Shown in pieces: positions 28,451-37,188 of a DNA stretch of 64,000 nt. The notes beneath the pieces were generated by a model. It saw only the letters and a list, made by a program, of their open reading frames with translations. It was not told where the DNA came from and made no database searches. This stretch comes from Treponema sp. OMZ 790 (GTDB taxonomy: Bacteria > Spirochaetota > Spirochaetia > Treponematales > Treponemataceae). Position 1 is the first letter of the stretch; the number at the start of each line of letters is the position of its first letter. Made by a program: the position numbers and the translations under genes. The stretch lies in contig NZ_CP051201.1 of assembly GCF_024181285.1 (NCBI RefSeq), forward strand, positions 2,294,001-2,358,000. The letters run 5' to 3'.

Positions 28451-29077
28451 TTACACTCCAAATATGAGAGCAGCTCCGGCACAAACCAGAGGAATCAGTA
28501 TATTATCAAAGTCTTTTAGAGGCAGGGCTTCCGTTCCTGCAGCGATGCCGGCAATAAACAAGCTTTTTACAAGACTCAGACTTATTACGAAGGTAGAAAT
28601 AAAAACCGCCATAAAACAGGCTATGCTTCCTGCTATGGTTTTATCCTTGGAAATATTTAAGTGATGCCTTCCCCAAAATTTTCCGACAAGGCTTGCAAGT
28701 CCGTCGCCTAGGGCCAAAGCCATAATTCCTATACTTGCATCCCTAAACGGAAAGATAAGAAGAGTGGTGATAACCCCAACCGAAAGAGTTACGGGACCTA
28801 AGACAAATTTTCCCTTATCCCTTTCTCTTGCCGCGAAGCCCGTAATGCTTGAAATCATAAAAATCGTGTAGCCCTTTAATCTTAAAATTTCAAAAACTAT
28901 ATAAAGACATGTTATTACGGACAAGGCTAAAACCGTGGGATAAAAAAAGTATCTTGCAAAGAGGGGAACAAGGGCCGCACAAAGGTGTATAGCTTTGCGG
29001 AAGGTTTCCTTGACCAGATCTTCTACGCGCGCATTTTGAGAAAGCTTTTTATACCGTAGATCTCTTAAAAAACTCAT
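28451..29077 (-). CDS. CTP-dependent lipid kinase / dolichol kinase-like membrane protein
   Basis: A 208-aa membrane protein of the SEC59/phytol-kinase/phosphatidate-cytidylyltransferase-like group, which uses CTP to phosphorylate a lipid alcohol or diacylglycerol. Evidence: an N-terminal ETFRKAIHLCAALVPL (Arg-Lys-x-x-His) motif, the central MALALGDGLASLVGK and the conserved SKDKTIAGSIACF. About six TM helices. It begins 3 nt after the stop of mgtE and is surely in the same operon, which may reflect convenience more than function. Confidence 0.75.
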   Translation of the reverse strand: MSFLRDLRYKKLSQNARVEDLVKETFRKAIHLCAALVPLFARYFFYPTVLALSVITCLYIVFEILRLKGYTIFMISSITGFAARERDKGKFVLGPVTLSVGVITTLLIFPFRDASIGIMALALGDGLASLVGKFWGRHHLNISKDKTIAGSIACFMAVFISTFVISLSLVKSLFIAGIAAGTEALPLKDFDNILIPLVCAGAALIFGV

Positions 29078-29080
29078 AAG

Positions 29081-30439
29081 CTAAAACATTCCTGCACACA
29101 AAACTGCGGCTATCTTAAAATAGATAATCAAACTCACCGTATCCACAATGGTTGTAATTAAGGGGCCTGCCATAATTGCAGGGTCAAGCCTCAATTTTTT
29201 TGCCATAATAGGTAGAAGACCTCCCGTAATCTTTGCGATAGTTACGGTTGCAACAAGGGTTACACCTACAGTGAGGGCTATCATAGGGTTCTTTCCTCCG
29301 AGGAATACCGATTTCAAAAAACTAAAAAGACCTAAGATAAGACCTACCAAAACGGCAATACCCAGTTCTTTAAAAAACACCTTTTTCCAATCCTTTAAGT
29401 CGATTTCTCCCGTGGCTAAACCGCGGATAATGAGGGTGGAAGACTGATTGCCTGAGTTCCCTCCAGTATCCATCAGCATGGGAATAAAGGCTGTCAAAAT
29501 AGTCATAGAAGCAAGCAAGTGGGTATACCGCTCGATTATGGTTCCCGTAAAGGTTTCGGATACCATGAGCAAAAGAAGCCAGCCAATTCTGTGCTTTGCA
29601 AGTTTAAAGATTCCGGTCTCGAGGTAGGTTTCTTCGTTGGGCTGCATACCGGCCATCCTCTGAAAGTCCTCGGTAGCCTCCTGTTCCATAACGTCCATTA
29701 TGTCGTCGACGGTAATAATACCTATGAGGCGGTTTTCGTTATCGACAACGGGGAGGGCCAAAAAGCCGTACTTCTTAAAAGTGAAGGCAACCTTTTCCTG
29801 ATCGTCATGGGTGTTCACGCAGATGTACTCTTTATTAAAAATCTGCTCAATCTTTTTATCCCCATCGGCAAGCACCAATTCTTTTAAAGAAATAAAACCT
29901 TCAAGAATGCGGTTTTTATCGGTAACATAGCAGGTGTAAATAGTCTCACTTTCCAAGCCTATCTTGCGGATATAGGCAAGGGCCTGTTCAACGGTCATTC
30001 CTTTTTTTAAGCCAACGTACTCGATGGTCATAAGGCTTCCCGCCGAATCTTTGGGATATTTTAAAAACTGATTTATGAGCATCCGCTCTTCACTGCCGGT
30101 ATTTTTTAGGATTTTTTTTACGACATTTGCAGGCATCTCTTCAACAATATCGACCATATCGTCCAAGAAGATTTCATCCAAGATAGAAACCAACTCCTTG
30201 TCGGTGGCAGCAGCTATAAAACGGCTTTGCTGTTCTGTAGGGAGGAGCGTAAAAACTTCGGCAGCCATGCTCTTAGGCAGCATTCTGAACATAAGAATAG
30301 CATTTTGGGCAGGTTCCGTTTCAAGGAATTCGGCTATGTCTACCTCGTTTAAATCTGCCAAAGTGCGCTGCACTTCAATATACCGTTTTTCGGATAATAA
30401 ATATTCAATTTGTTCAAACTTATTTTCTTCCAATTCCAT
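29081..30439 (-). CDS. mgtE: MgtE-type magnesium transporter
   Basis: A 452-aa Mg2+ channel. The order of domains is classical: an N-terminal superhelical domain (1-130), two CBS domains (132-255; SLMTIEYVGLKKGMTVEQAL and YICVNTHDDQEKVAFTF...LPVVDNENRLIGIITVDDIMD), a plug helix, and five TM helices. The ion-path signature PMLMDTGGNSGNQSSTL is present around residue 330, and AIMAGPLITTIVDTVSL around 420. Intracellular Mg2+ closes the channel through the N and CBS domains in studied members. First gene of a two-gene operon. Confidence 0.95.
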   Translation of the reverse strand: MELEENKFEQIEYLLSEKRYIEVQRTLADLNEVDIAEFLETEPAQNAILMFRMLPKSMAAEVFTLLPTEQQSRFIAAATDKELVSILDEIFLDDMVDIVEEMPANVVKKILKNTGSEERMLINQFLKYPKDSAGSLMTIEYVGLKKGMTVEQALAYIRKIGLESETIYTCYVTDKNRILEGFISLKELVLADGDKKIEQIFNKEYICVNTHDDQEKVAFTFKKYGFLALPVVDNENRLIGIITVDDIMDVMEQEATEDFQRMAGMQPNEETYLETGIFKLAKHRIGWLLLLMVSETFTGTIIERYTHLLASMTILTAFIPMLMDTGGNSGNQSSTLIIRGLATGEIDLKDWKKVFFKELGIAVLVGLILGLFSFLKSVFLGGKNPMIALTVGVTLVATVTIAKITGGLLPIMAKKLRLDPAIMAGPLITTIVDTVSLIIYFKIAAVLCAGMF

Positions 30440-30653
30440 AAGATACCCTCCGAACGATATAATTCTTGAGAGTATATCACATTTTTAAGAAAAAATATAG
30501 GGGCAGAAAAAAAGCTTATACAGCTATTCGAGTTTTTTATATTAAATTAATCAACAATTTTTTAAATTTTACTATTTATTACAAACTTTTTATACAATAA
30601 TTATGAAAGGGGAAAATTTTTCCTCTTTTAAAAAACTATTAGAGAGATTAAAC

Positions 30654-31544
30654 ATGGAAAAACTATTTAAAATCACTCTCCGCAACGACTATGCCTTTAA
30701 ACGAGTGTTCGGAGTGGAAGAAAACAAGGACGTACTACAGGATTTTCTGGAATGTATACTGGACATTCCGCCTGAGACCATAGCCGATTTAGAACTCTTG
30801 GATAAGGAGTTTCACAAAGAACTTTTAAATGAAAAGTTAGGTATCTTGGATATAAAACTAAGATTAAAAGACGAAACTTTTATTGATATTGAGATTCAAA
30901 ACAGATGGCATTTTGATTTTCCTGAAAGAACCTTGTATTATTGGTCTAAGATGTACAATGAAGGTGTAAAACAAGGTCAAGACTATACAAAACTTCCAAA
31001 GTGTATTACAATAAACTTGATAGGAAAAGGCTTTAATAAAAATAAGCGTTTGCACAATCGATATTTTATCCTTGAACAAGAGACAAAGGAGCCTTTAGTT
31101 TCAAAACTTGAGATTCATATACTGAACCTTGAAAAAGCAAGGCTATTAAAAGAAAGTCAATGTAAGGATGATAAAACGAAGCGCTTATTAAACTGGTTAA
31201 AATTTATTGAAACTGATGATCCGGAGGTAAGAAAAATGTTGGCAGAAACTTCTAAAGTAATGGCAAAAGCAAATGATAAAATTATAATAATGGAAATGAG
31301 CCCTCGAGATAAATGGCTATACGACGCCCGCATGAAATACGAACACGACAGGGCATCATGTATAAGTGAAGGTTATCGGGAAGGAATATTAGATGGTGAA
31401 ATAAAAGGCAGACAAGAAGGTTTTGCTGACGGCTCCTACCAAAAAGCTCTTGAAACGGCTGCAGCATTTAAAAAACTTGGAATTGATATTGATAAAATAG
31501 CCCAAGGAACAGGTTTAAGCATTAAGGAAATCCAAGCCCTATAA
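30654..31544 (+). CDS. Rpn-type PD-(D/E)XK nuclease family putative transposase (subtype 2, alternative tail)
   Basis: Starts MEKLFKITLRNDYAFKRVFG after AGAGAG. The body is nearly identical to 11133-12023 (core LDIKLRLKDETFIDIEIQN), and about 90 nt of 5' DNA is shared as well. The last 30 residues are not: KALETAAAFKKLGIDIDKIA / QGTGLSIKEIQAL instead of the common LMKGMNYP cassette. Two copies differing chiefly in the tail argue for recombination between tail modules. Catalytic residues are intact. Confidence 0.85.
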   Translation: MEKLFKITLRNDYAFKRVFGVEENKDVLQDFLECILDIPPETIADLELLDKEFHKELLNEKLGILDIKLRLKDETFIDIEIQNRWHFDFPERTLYYWSKMYNEGVKQGQDYTKLPKCITINLIGKGFNKNKRLHNRYFILEQETKEPLVSKLEIHILNLEKARLLKESQCKDDKTKRLLNWLKFIETDDPEVRKMLAETSKVMAKANDKIIIMEMSPRDKWLYDARMKYEHDRASCISEGYREGILDGEIKGRQEGFADGSYQKALETAAAFKKLGIDIDKIAQGTGLSIKEIQAL

Positions 31545-31595
31545 AAATCGGCGTTTTTAAAATGAACTTATATGGCGGGGTTAAGCCCAATGGCC

Positions 31596-32459
31596 CTATC
31601 CCCAAAAGCCGTTATTTGCAAGGAGAACGGCTAAGGCAGAGGTGATGGCCGTTTCGGTGCGTAAGATGCGCTTTCCCATAGAGTAAGAAACAAAGCCTTC
31701 AGCTAAAAAGGTTTCCCTCTCGTTTTGAGTCCAGCCCCTTTCGCTTCCGATTGCTATAGTTAAATCTTCACCTTCCTGCATCTTAAATGTAGAAAGTGAA
31801 GGAAAGTCTCCTATGTCGAGAAGAACCTTGCTTCCGCTGAATGAGGTATCGCTTAAATCTTTTAAGGCTTCTTTTACCGAATTGCAAAAAGAAAATTCAG
31901 GCATCAGAGTTTGGCCTGCTTGCGAGATTCCGTCGATAATGTATTTTTTTATTTCTTCGGGGCTTGAAAGGTTTGACCTTAAATAGGAACGCTCTCCCAA
32001 TTCCGTTCCGCATAATATGATTTCTGCAAAGCCCAAACTCGCCGCATCCCGCAAGATGCGCCTCAACTGAATGGGACGGGGAAAACCCAAGATTATTTTT
32101 ATCGGCGGAAGAGGCAGCGGTTTTCTTTCAATTCTGTCGGCATCTGTGCGATCCTCAATTTTATCGGCTCTATTCGGAGAAAAAGAAAAAACTATTTTTT
32201 CTTCGGAAAGGTGAGAGATAAGAGCCTCTCCTATGTTTCCGTTTATAAGACCTGCTTTAAAAGCATCACCTTCCTTTAGGTGCAAGACCTTTTTTATGTG
32301 CTGATAGCGTTCATCGTTTTTATAAAAAACGCAGCACCCATCTTCGGCATTTTGAAGAAATCTTTTTCCAATTAAATCGGATAAATCGGAGTTTACACAA
32401 TAAGATTGTACGCAATCACCGTTTAAAAAATCATCAGCCGAAAACAAAACAATATTCAT
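31596..32459 (-). CDS. rsmE: RsmE, 16S rRNA m3U1498 methyltransferase
   Basis: SPOUT-family enzyme methylating N3 of U1498 in 16S rRNA. The N-terminal PUA-like domain is followed by the knot domain with LPPIKIILGFPRPIQLRRIL, ELGERSYLRSN, DGISQAGQTLMPEF, and AIGSERGWTQNERETF with SYSMGKRILRTETAITSALAVL at the C-terminus; GSERG and LG-RILR-ETA are the family signatures. Length 287 aa is slightly above the norm of about 245 because of an N-terminal extension and an inserted basic/acidic stretch (residues 95-115). It lies 15 nt downstream of the XPB helicase gene in the same direction. Confidence 0.92.
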   Translation of the reverse strand: MNIVLFSADDFLNGDCVQSYCVNSDLSDLIGKRFLQNAEDGCCVFYKNDERYQHIKKVLHLKEGDAFKAGLINGNIGEALISHLSEEKIVFSFSPNRADKIEDRTDADRIERKPLPLPPIKIILGFPRPIQLRRILRDAASLGFAEIILCGTELGERSYLRSNLSSPEEIKKYIIDGISQAGQTLMPEFSFCNSVKEALKDLSDTSFSGSKVLLDIGDFPSLSTFKMQEGEDLTIAIGSERGWTQNERETFLAEGFVSYSMGKRILRTETAITSALAVLLANNGFWG

Positions 32460-32474
32460 CTATCTCTTCCTAAA

Positions 32475-34241
32475 TTAAGATGAGCTTCCGGCACAATCAT
32501 CCAGTTCAGCTTCGGTAAGAATCGAATAGTCATAGCCCTGTTCGGCCAAAAACTTTTGACGCTTTTCGGCAAAGCCCTCTTCTATGGTTTGGCGGGTTAC
32601 GATGCTGTAAAAATGAGAATCGCATTCCTTAGGCCGCAAGATTCTGCCCAAGCGCTGAGCCTCTTCTTGTCGGCTCCCGAACACACCGGACACCTGAATA
32701 GCAACCGAGGCATCGGGCAAGTCAATAGCAAAATTTGCAACCTTAGAGACCACCAAAACATTTATCTCCCCCTTTCTAAAGGCATCATACAAAACCTCCC
32801 TCTCGGCATTTGTATTTTTCCCGGTAATAAGGGGAGCCTTTATTTCTTTTGCAATTGTTTCAAGTTGGGAAAGGTACTGCCCGATTATAAGAGTCTGATT
32901 TTCCTTGTGCCTGGCCAAAAGTTTTTTGACTATTTCGAGCTTTGCAGGATTTTCACTTGCAATGCGGTGCTTTTCTCGCGTTGTACCCACAGCGTACTCT
33001 ATCTCCTTTGAAGGAGCAATGTTTACACGGATTTCGGTACAATAGGCCCTTGCTATCCAGCCCTTTTGCTCCAGGTCCTTCCACGGCACATCGAAGCGTT
33101 TAGGTCCGACAAGGCTGAACACATCTCCCTCGCAGCCGTCTTCCCTCACAAGGGTTGCAGTAAGCCCGAGTCTTCTTATAACTTGAAGCTCAGCCGTAAT
33201 TCTAAAAACGGGAGCAGGCAATAGGTGAACCTCATCATAGATTATAAGCCCCCAGGCCCTTTCCCTAAAAATCTTAAAATGAGGAAAGGCAGAGTCGGTG
33301 TTTGGCCTCCAAGTGAGCACCTGATAGGTCGCTATAGTAATAGGACTTATCTCCTTTACCTCGCCCGTGTATAAGCCTATATCTTCTTCGCTTATATTTG
33401 TCTTATCCAAAAGCTCCCGCCTCCACTGGTAAACGGCAGCCACATTGGGAGTAAGAATAAGAGTGCTTGTTTTAAGAAGGCTCATCGTGAGCATTCCGAC
33501 TATAGTTTTTCCTGAACCGCAGGGAAGAACAATAGTGCCGAAGCCCGTCCCTGCCGACTTATCGCCCACAAAGGAAGAGGCCGCATCCCTTTGATAATCT
33601 CTGATTTCGAATTCGGCCCCGCTCGAAGTTTTTTCTTTTAGAGAAATATCTAAGGGCTCGCCGTCGCGGAGGGGAACCTCATCTTTCACGGGCCAGCCCT
33701 GTTTTAAAAGAGCCTGCTTTACCGTTCCTCTGTTTAAAAGAGAAATCAAAAAGGAGTTTTCTTCATCGGAGTCTTCTATTAAATATTTTGAAAGAAGCTT
33801 ACTGCTTTTTAGTTCTTTAAAGATAAGAGAGTTTTCAGTCTTTAGCCGCAAGAATTCCGCCTCAACAGTTTCGAGATTTGCAGCGCCGGTTTCTTTTTCT
33901 TCGGTAACATCAGCATTGTCCTCTTGAGGCTTTTCGAGAGGGAGGAGCTTTATCTTCCCGTAACGCCCCATCGTTTCTTTCATCCAAACCAAGATCGATT
34001 CGGGAACCTTAAAGCGGGAAAAACTGGTGAGAGTTTTCATAATAGAATCGGCTGAAAGCCCGACCCCTGCCGCATTCCAAAGCGAGAGGGGAGTCAGCCT
34101 GTAAGTGTGAAGATGTTCAGGCGACTTTTCAAGCTCTGCAAAGGGTATAAGGGCAAAGCGGGCCTCATCTGCCTCCGGGTCGTGAATGTCCAAAAGAATG
34201 GAGCGGTCTCCTTGAATTATAAGCGGTTTCGATTCTTGCAT
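32475..34241 (-). CDS. XPB/Rad25-type DNA repair helicase
   Basis: A 588-aa superfamily 2 helicase of the bacterial XPB group known from spirochaetes and some other lineages. Residues 1-130 form an XPB damage-recognition-like domain, then a linker. The helicase motifs are YQRDAASSF (Q-like), LPCGSGKTIVGM (Walker A), IIYDEVHLL (DEVH box), LTATLVREDG (motif III), and AQRLGRILRPK (motif VI). It probably unwinds DNA during repair; in bacteria it is sometimes paired with a Bax1-like nuclease, which is not seen here. The ATG lies 8 nt after a TATAAT box. Confidence 0.92.
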   Translation of the reverse strand: MQESKPLIIQGDRSILLDIHDPEADEARFALIPFAELEKSPEHLHTYRLTPLSLWNAAGVGLSADSIMKTLTSFSRFKVPESILVWMKETMGRYGKIKLLPLEKPQEDNADVTEEKETGAANLETVEAEFLRLKTENSLIFKELKSSKLLSKYLIEDSDEENSFLISLLNRGTVKQALLKQGWPVKDEVPLRDGEPLDISLKEKTSSGAEFEIRDYQRDAASSFVGDKSAGTGFGTIVLPCGSGKTIVGMLTMSLLKTSTLILTPNVAAVYQWRRELLDKTNISEEDIGLYTGEVKEISPITIATYQVLTWRPNTDSAFPHFKIFRERAWGLIIYDEVHLLPAPVFRITAELQVIRRLGLTATLVREDGCEGDVFSLVGPKRFDVPWKDLEQKGWIARAYCTEIRVNIAPSKEIEYAVGTTREKHRIASENPAKLEIVKKLLARHKENQTLIIGQYLSQLETIAKEIKAPLITGKNTNAEREVLYDAFRKGEINVLVVSKVANFAIDLPDASVAIQVSGVFGSRQEEAQRLGRILRPKECDSHFYSIVTRQTIEEGFAEKRQKFLAEQGYDYSILTEAELDDCAGSSS

Positions 34242-34249
34242 AGCCTGAC

Positions 34250-34278
34250 ATTATACACGTTTAAAGAGGACAGTTCAA
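34250..34278 (-). promoter_or_regulatory. Promoter predicting a leaderless XPB mRNA
   Basis: On the minus strand TTGAAC (34278-34273), 17 bp, TATAAT (34255-34250), then 8 nt to the ATG at 34241. Confidence 0.65.
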
Positions 34279-34308
34279 GTTAGGGGAAATGAAGAAGAGC
34301 GATCGACC

Positions 34309-35175
34309 CTATAATGCTTTTACTTCTTCAATGCTTAAGCCCGATATTGTACAAATATCGGTAATCGGATAATTCATCCCCTTCATCAACTTTGCCGTTT
34401 CAAGTTTGGTTTGATAAGAGCCTCGCTCAATTCCTTGTTGTATTCCAATCATCAGGCTTTCTTCTCGTTGTACTGCTATATCTGTTTCGTAATCATATTC
34501 GGCCAGCAACATATTTATTACCTCCTTGGTCTTGCGTTTTAGATAATCACGCAAAATATTATTTTGTATACATTCATCGATGGCTTTTTGAAAGCCGTTT
34601 TGAGGGTCTTCTTTTTTCCATCTGCGCACCGTTTCCACAAATACGGTGTATTCATACATCGTCTTGCAGTTTTCCAATAAAGGATGGCGGTTTTGTTGGT
34701 TGATATTTATTACTTTAACGGTTAATTCAAGACTAGGCAATGAAGATTTTTCGATAAAAGCATCCGATAGTTTCAGAGTTTTATCGGAAGGATAAGTTTC
34801 TTCTCCATTATAAAAAACATAAAACTCCGGTGTCGGAATATTTAGGAGTTTACGGCTGTATTTTTCCTTTGATTCAAAGAGAGTTTCATACAGGCGTCCG
34901 ATATATTCAAGACACCGCAAAGGCATATTAGGATTGATAGTAGATTGATGTTCCGCGAGCACTATTATTTTGTTATCGACCAGATAAGACACATCGTTAT
35001 AGAAGGCCATATAGAGAACCTGATCCAATCGGATATTTTTCAAATCTTCAGTAGCCGTAAGCGAAGTACCGTGCAAGGCATTATAGAGCGACAAAAAGTT
35101 TTCCTTGGCCTTTTCGTCTTCTGCAAAAAGGTCAACGAATACCGAATCTTTATAGCTGCGTTTATGCTTAGACAT
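34309..35175 (-). CDS. Rpn-type PD-(D/E)XK nuclease family putative transposase (subtype 1)
   Basis: A 288-aa full-length member: MSKHKRSYKDSVFVDLFAED..., core NDVSYLVDNKIIVLAEHQ with the D...E-x-Q set, and the common tail (LETAKLMKGMNYP / ITDICTISGLSIEEVKAL). A GAGGAGG ribosome site lies 11 nt before the ATG and a promoter with perfect spacing is upstream. Its tail is the one most like the orphan fragment at 2240-2455, more so than the tail of that fragment's own neighbour. Confidence 0.87.
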   Translation of the reverse strand: MSKHKRSYKDSVFVDLFAEDEKAKENFLSLYNALHGTSLTATEDLKNIRLDQVLYMAFYNDVSYLVDNKIIVLAEHQSTINPNMPLRCLEYIGRLYETLFESKEKYSRKLLNIPTPEFYVFYNGEETYPSDKTLKLSDAFIEKSSLPSLELTVKVININQQNRHPLLENCKTMYEYTVFVETVRRWKKEDPQNGFQKAIDECIQNNILRDYLKRKTKEVINMLLAEYDYETDIAVQREESLMIGIQQGIERGSYQTKLETAKLMKGMNYPITDICTISGLSIEEVKAL

Positions 35176-35198
35176 TTTCTTGCGCCTCCTCGCCCATT

Positions 35199-35227
35199 AT
35201 TATAACATAAATTATTAAAATTGACAA
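35199..35227 (-). promoter_or_regulatory. Promoter of the 34309-35175 Rpn gene
   Basis: On the minus strand TTGTCA (35227-35222), 17 bp, TATAAT (35204-35199). The leader carries a GAGGAGG ribosome site. Confidence 0.65.
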
Positions 35228-35292
35228 AGGGCAAAGTACGAAGTTCGGCATTTCCCCTTTTCCAAAATAAATTAAAAAACTTTTCCAAAAAC

Positions 35293-35321
35293 TTGTTATT
35301 CTCAAAAACTTGAACTATAAT
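35293..35321 (+). promoter_or_regulatory. Promoter predicting a leaderless mRNA for the heptad-repeat gene
   Basis: TTGTTA (35293-35298), 17 bp, TATAAT (35316-35321), then 7 nt to the ATG at 35329. Confidence 0.6.
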
Positions 35322-35328
35322 GTATAGT

Positions 35329-35559
35329 ATGAAGGGGGAAATAAACCGCTTAAACAGTACAATAAAGGGTTCTCAAAAAAGTTTGGAAAAGTCGGCAAAA
35401 CTACTTGACAAAGCCGAACGCGCCCCCATAATTACTCAGCACTCAGCACTCAGCACTCAGCACTCAGCACTCAGCACTCAGCACTCAGCACTCAGCACTC
35501 AGCACTCAGCACTCAGCACTCAGCACTCAGCACTCAGCACTCAGCACTCTTTTAAATAA
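35329..35559 (+). CDS. Small protein with 16-copy heptanucleotide-encoded repeat
   Basis: A 76-codon frame. The first 33 residues (MKGEINRLNSTIKGSQKSLE...) form a charged helix. The rest is encoded by sixteen ACTCAGC units and reads as repeated TQHSALS, ending HSFK. Because 7 is not a multiple of 3, all three frames of the array encode the same heptapeptide in rotation. Gain or loss of a unit would therefore leave the repeat unchanged but swap the C-terminal tail; one alternative frame continues past 35580. No homology recognised. Coding status rests on the promoter and start alone. Confidence 0.5.
   Translation: MKGEINRLNSTIKGSQKSLEKSAKLLDKAERAPIITQHSALSTQHSALSTQHSALSTQHSALSTQHSALSTQHSFK
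35434..35545 (+). repeat. Perfect (ACTCAGC)16 tandem repeat
   Basis: Exactly 112 nt, sixteen identical 7-mers, followed by a partial ACTC. Heptanucleotide tandem repeats of this type are known from cyanobacteria (STRR) and are prone to copy-number change. Confidence 0.95.
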
Positions 35560-35591
35560 ACCGCACACACAGCACAATCTTCTCACACCGT

Positions 35592-35706
35592 TTAAAGAAC
35601 CGCAAAGACCGCCAAGCGTTGAGCTTCGCTCAACTTCGCAAAGGATAATTAAAAAATACCTTACAACATCTCCCTCAAATATCTTTGCGCCCTTAGCGGT
35701 TAAATT
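35592..35706. repeat. Copy of the ACCGCAA/TTAGCGGTTAAAT repeat family
   Basis: Left end AACCGCAAAGACCGCC (35592 onward), an internal hairpin GTTGAGC-TTC-GCTCAAC (about 35618-35634), then GCAAAGGATAATT, and right end CTTTGCGCCCTTAGCGG with TTAAAT. The ends are roughly inverted relative to each other. This is the size and form of a non-coding MITE-like element; compare 37527-37621. Confidence 0.65.
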
Positions 35707-35729
35707 ACACAATTATAAGGAGGTTTGAT

Positions 35730-36887
35730 ATGAAAAACTCAAACACAAACAAAATCGGAAGCGCACAGCGTTTCACACATTGGGCGGCAGTCCTCACACT
35801 TGCCGCATCGTTAGTGATTATGGGGCTCTTTACCGCCTGCCCCAACTCCGCAGGAGGCGGCGGAACAAGTTCCGGCGGAACGGGCGGGGGCACAACGCTT
35901 ACAACAGCCGTCTACCTTGCAGGCTCTATAACAACAGGCGGGAATGAAAAGCCCTGTTATTGGAAAAACGGCACCAAGTACGAGCTGTCTATGGATGAAG
36001 GATATCCAAATTCCCTTACCCTTAAAGACGGAAAAGCCTACAGTGCAGGGAATCAACAAGAATACGGGATACTAACCGCCCTTGTATGGGAGGGAAGCTC
36101 CCTGTATTGGAAAAGCCCCGAACAATGGACCGACGCACATGCAATTTTAAGCGAAGGCGCTTCCCTCTACATAGCGGGAGTGCTCGAAAAAGACGGAGCG
36201 TGGGAAGCCTCCGTTGCCGACATAACGGACAAAAACGCGGTGCGCATCGCTCATCTGCGTACAAGAGAGGGAACGGAGAATGATTCGGAGGTCTTCGGCT
36301 TGTGCGCCTCGCCTTTCACCTTGTATGCCGTAGGAAAAATAAACAACAGCAACTCCTCCCAAAAAAAAGGTGCCTTATGGACAATAAACAAAGCTCTTGA
36401 CGAAGCCTCGCGCACCGAAACGGTACTGGCTACGGGAAGCTCTGTCTGGCCCAAGGCGGTATGCTTTTTGGACAGCGCAGTCTACGCTGCAGGATGGAAT
36501 GCGGCACAGAAAGCTGCGGTATGGAAGGTTACGGGCTCAAGTGCAGCGGAAACGGAACTTGGAATCGGCAGCTCTGAAGCAAACGCCGCCTGCACAAAAG
36601 ACAACCTTGTTTTTATAGGCGGGGAAAACAGCGGCAGCCCCTGTATTTGGAAGGGAACGGACGGCTCTTTTACAGCCATACCTTTAAGTATCGAGAACGG
36701 CATGGTGAATGCCCTCTACGCTTTCGGAAACGACATCTATGCGGCAGGTTATATTCAAGAAAGCGGTGTAAAAAAAGCCGCCTATTGGAAGTTCACTTCC
36801 GCCATTTCTTCTGCCTCCGATGCCGACATAACCGTCCTTACCGACAACAACGCTGAAGCATACGGCATTGTTGTAACGATGGAGTAG
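35730..36887 (+). CDS. Surface lipoprotein with propeller-like repeats
   Basis: A 385-aa lipoprotein: basic N-terminus, hydrophobic stretch AAVLTLAASLVIM, lipobox LFTAC (Cys37), then the linker PNSAGGGGTSSGGTGGGTT. The same CPNSAGG export module is used by the FGE-fold lipoproteins at 51-59 kb. The mature part repeats units of about 45-55 residues with an AVYLAGSITTGGNEKPCYWKNG-like pattern (YIAGVLEKDGAWEA, LYAVGKINNSN...GALWTI, VYAAGWNAAQKAAVWKV, IYAAGYIQESGVKKAAYWKF), which suggests a beta-propeller. AAGGAGG lies upstream of the ATG and a terminator follows. Ligand unknown. Confidence 0.78.
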   Translation: MKNSNTNKIGSAQRFTHWAAVLTLAASLVIMGLFTACPNSAGGGGTSSGGTGGGTTLTTAVYLAGSITTGGNEKPCYWKNGTKYELSMDEGYPNSLTLKDGKAYSAGNQQEYGILTALVWEGSSLYWKSPEQWTDAHAILSEGASLYIAGVLEKDGAWEASVADITDKNAVRIAHLRTREGTENDSEVFGLCASPFTLYAVGKINNSNSSQKKGALWTINKALDEASRTETVLATGSSVWPKAVCFLDSAVYAAGWNAAQKAAVWKVTGSSAAETELGIGSSEANAACTKDNLVFIGGENSGSPCIWKGTDGSFTAIPLSIENGMVNALYAFGNDIYAAGYIQESGVKKAAYWKFTSAISSASDADITVLTDNNAEAYGIVVTME

Positions 36888-36891
36888 GTTT

Positions 36892-36918
36892 AAAAACCGC
36901 ACGTCCTGTGCGGTTTTT
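36892..36918 (+). terminator. Intrinsic terminator of the 35730-36887 lipoprotein
   Basis: Perfect 11-bp stem AAAAACCGCAC (36892-36902) with GTGCGGTTTTT (36908-36918), 5-nt loop, 5 nt after the stop codon. Confidence 0.9.
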
Positions 36919-36923
36919 AACTT

Positions 36924-37146
36924 GAGTTTTGGGCTTTGCCCAAAACTCATTACTAACGGCTTTGCCGAACGTCCTGTTCGGGACTTGAAACAAGATGTTT
37001 TATATGCGGCATTATGCCCGTCAAAACATCGCGGATAACCGGCTTTAAGTTCGCACATTTGAAAATGTGCTCACACTTAAAGATAATATCGAACGTACAG
37101 CTGTCAGCTGTATAGGCCGGGTTCTTAGGGCTGGCTAAGCCCTAAG
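36924..37146. repeat. Hairpin string in a gene-free stretch
   Basis: Successive stems: GAGTTTTGGGC/GCCCAAAACTC (36924-36948); GATGTTTT...AAAACATC (about 36993-37030); GTTCGCA-CATTT-gaa-AATG-TGC (about 37048-37071); CAGCTG-t-CAGCTG (about 37098-37110); CTTAGGGCT/AGCCCTAAG (37124-37146). The segment from about 37040 to 37155 is a diverged copy of the module at 50811-50920 with the same constant parts and different stem sequences. Confidence 0.75.
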
Positions 37147-37188
37147 CGGTTCTTTTGAAGATGGGAGGGGTTATAGGGGAGGGAAGAA

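Noticed and set aside
35434..35545. CRISPR array
   Set aside because: Seven-base units repeat without spacers. The hairpin strings elsewhere also lack regular spacing and unique spacers.
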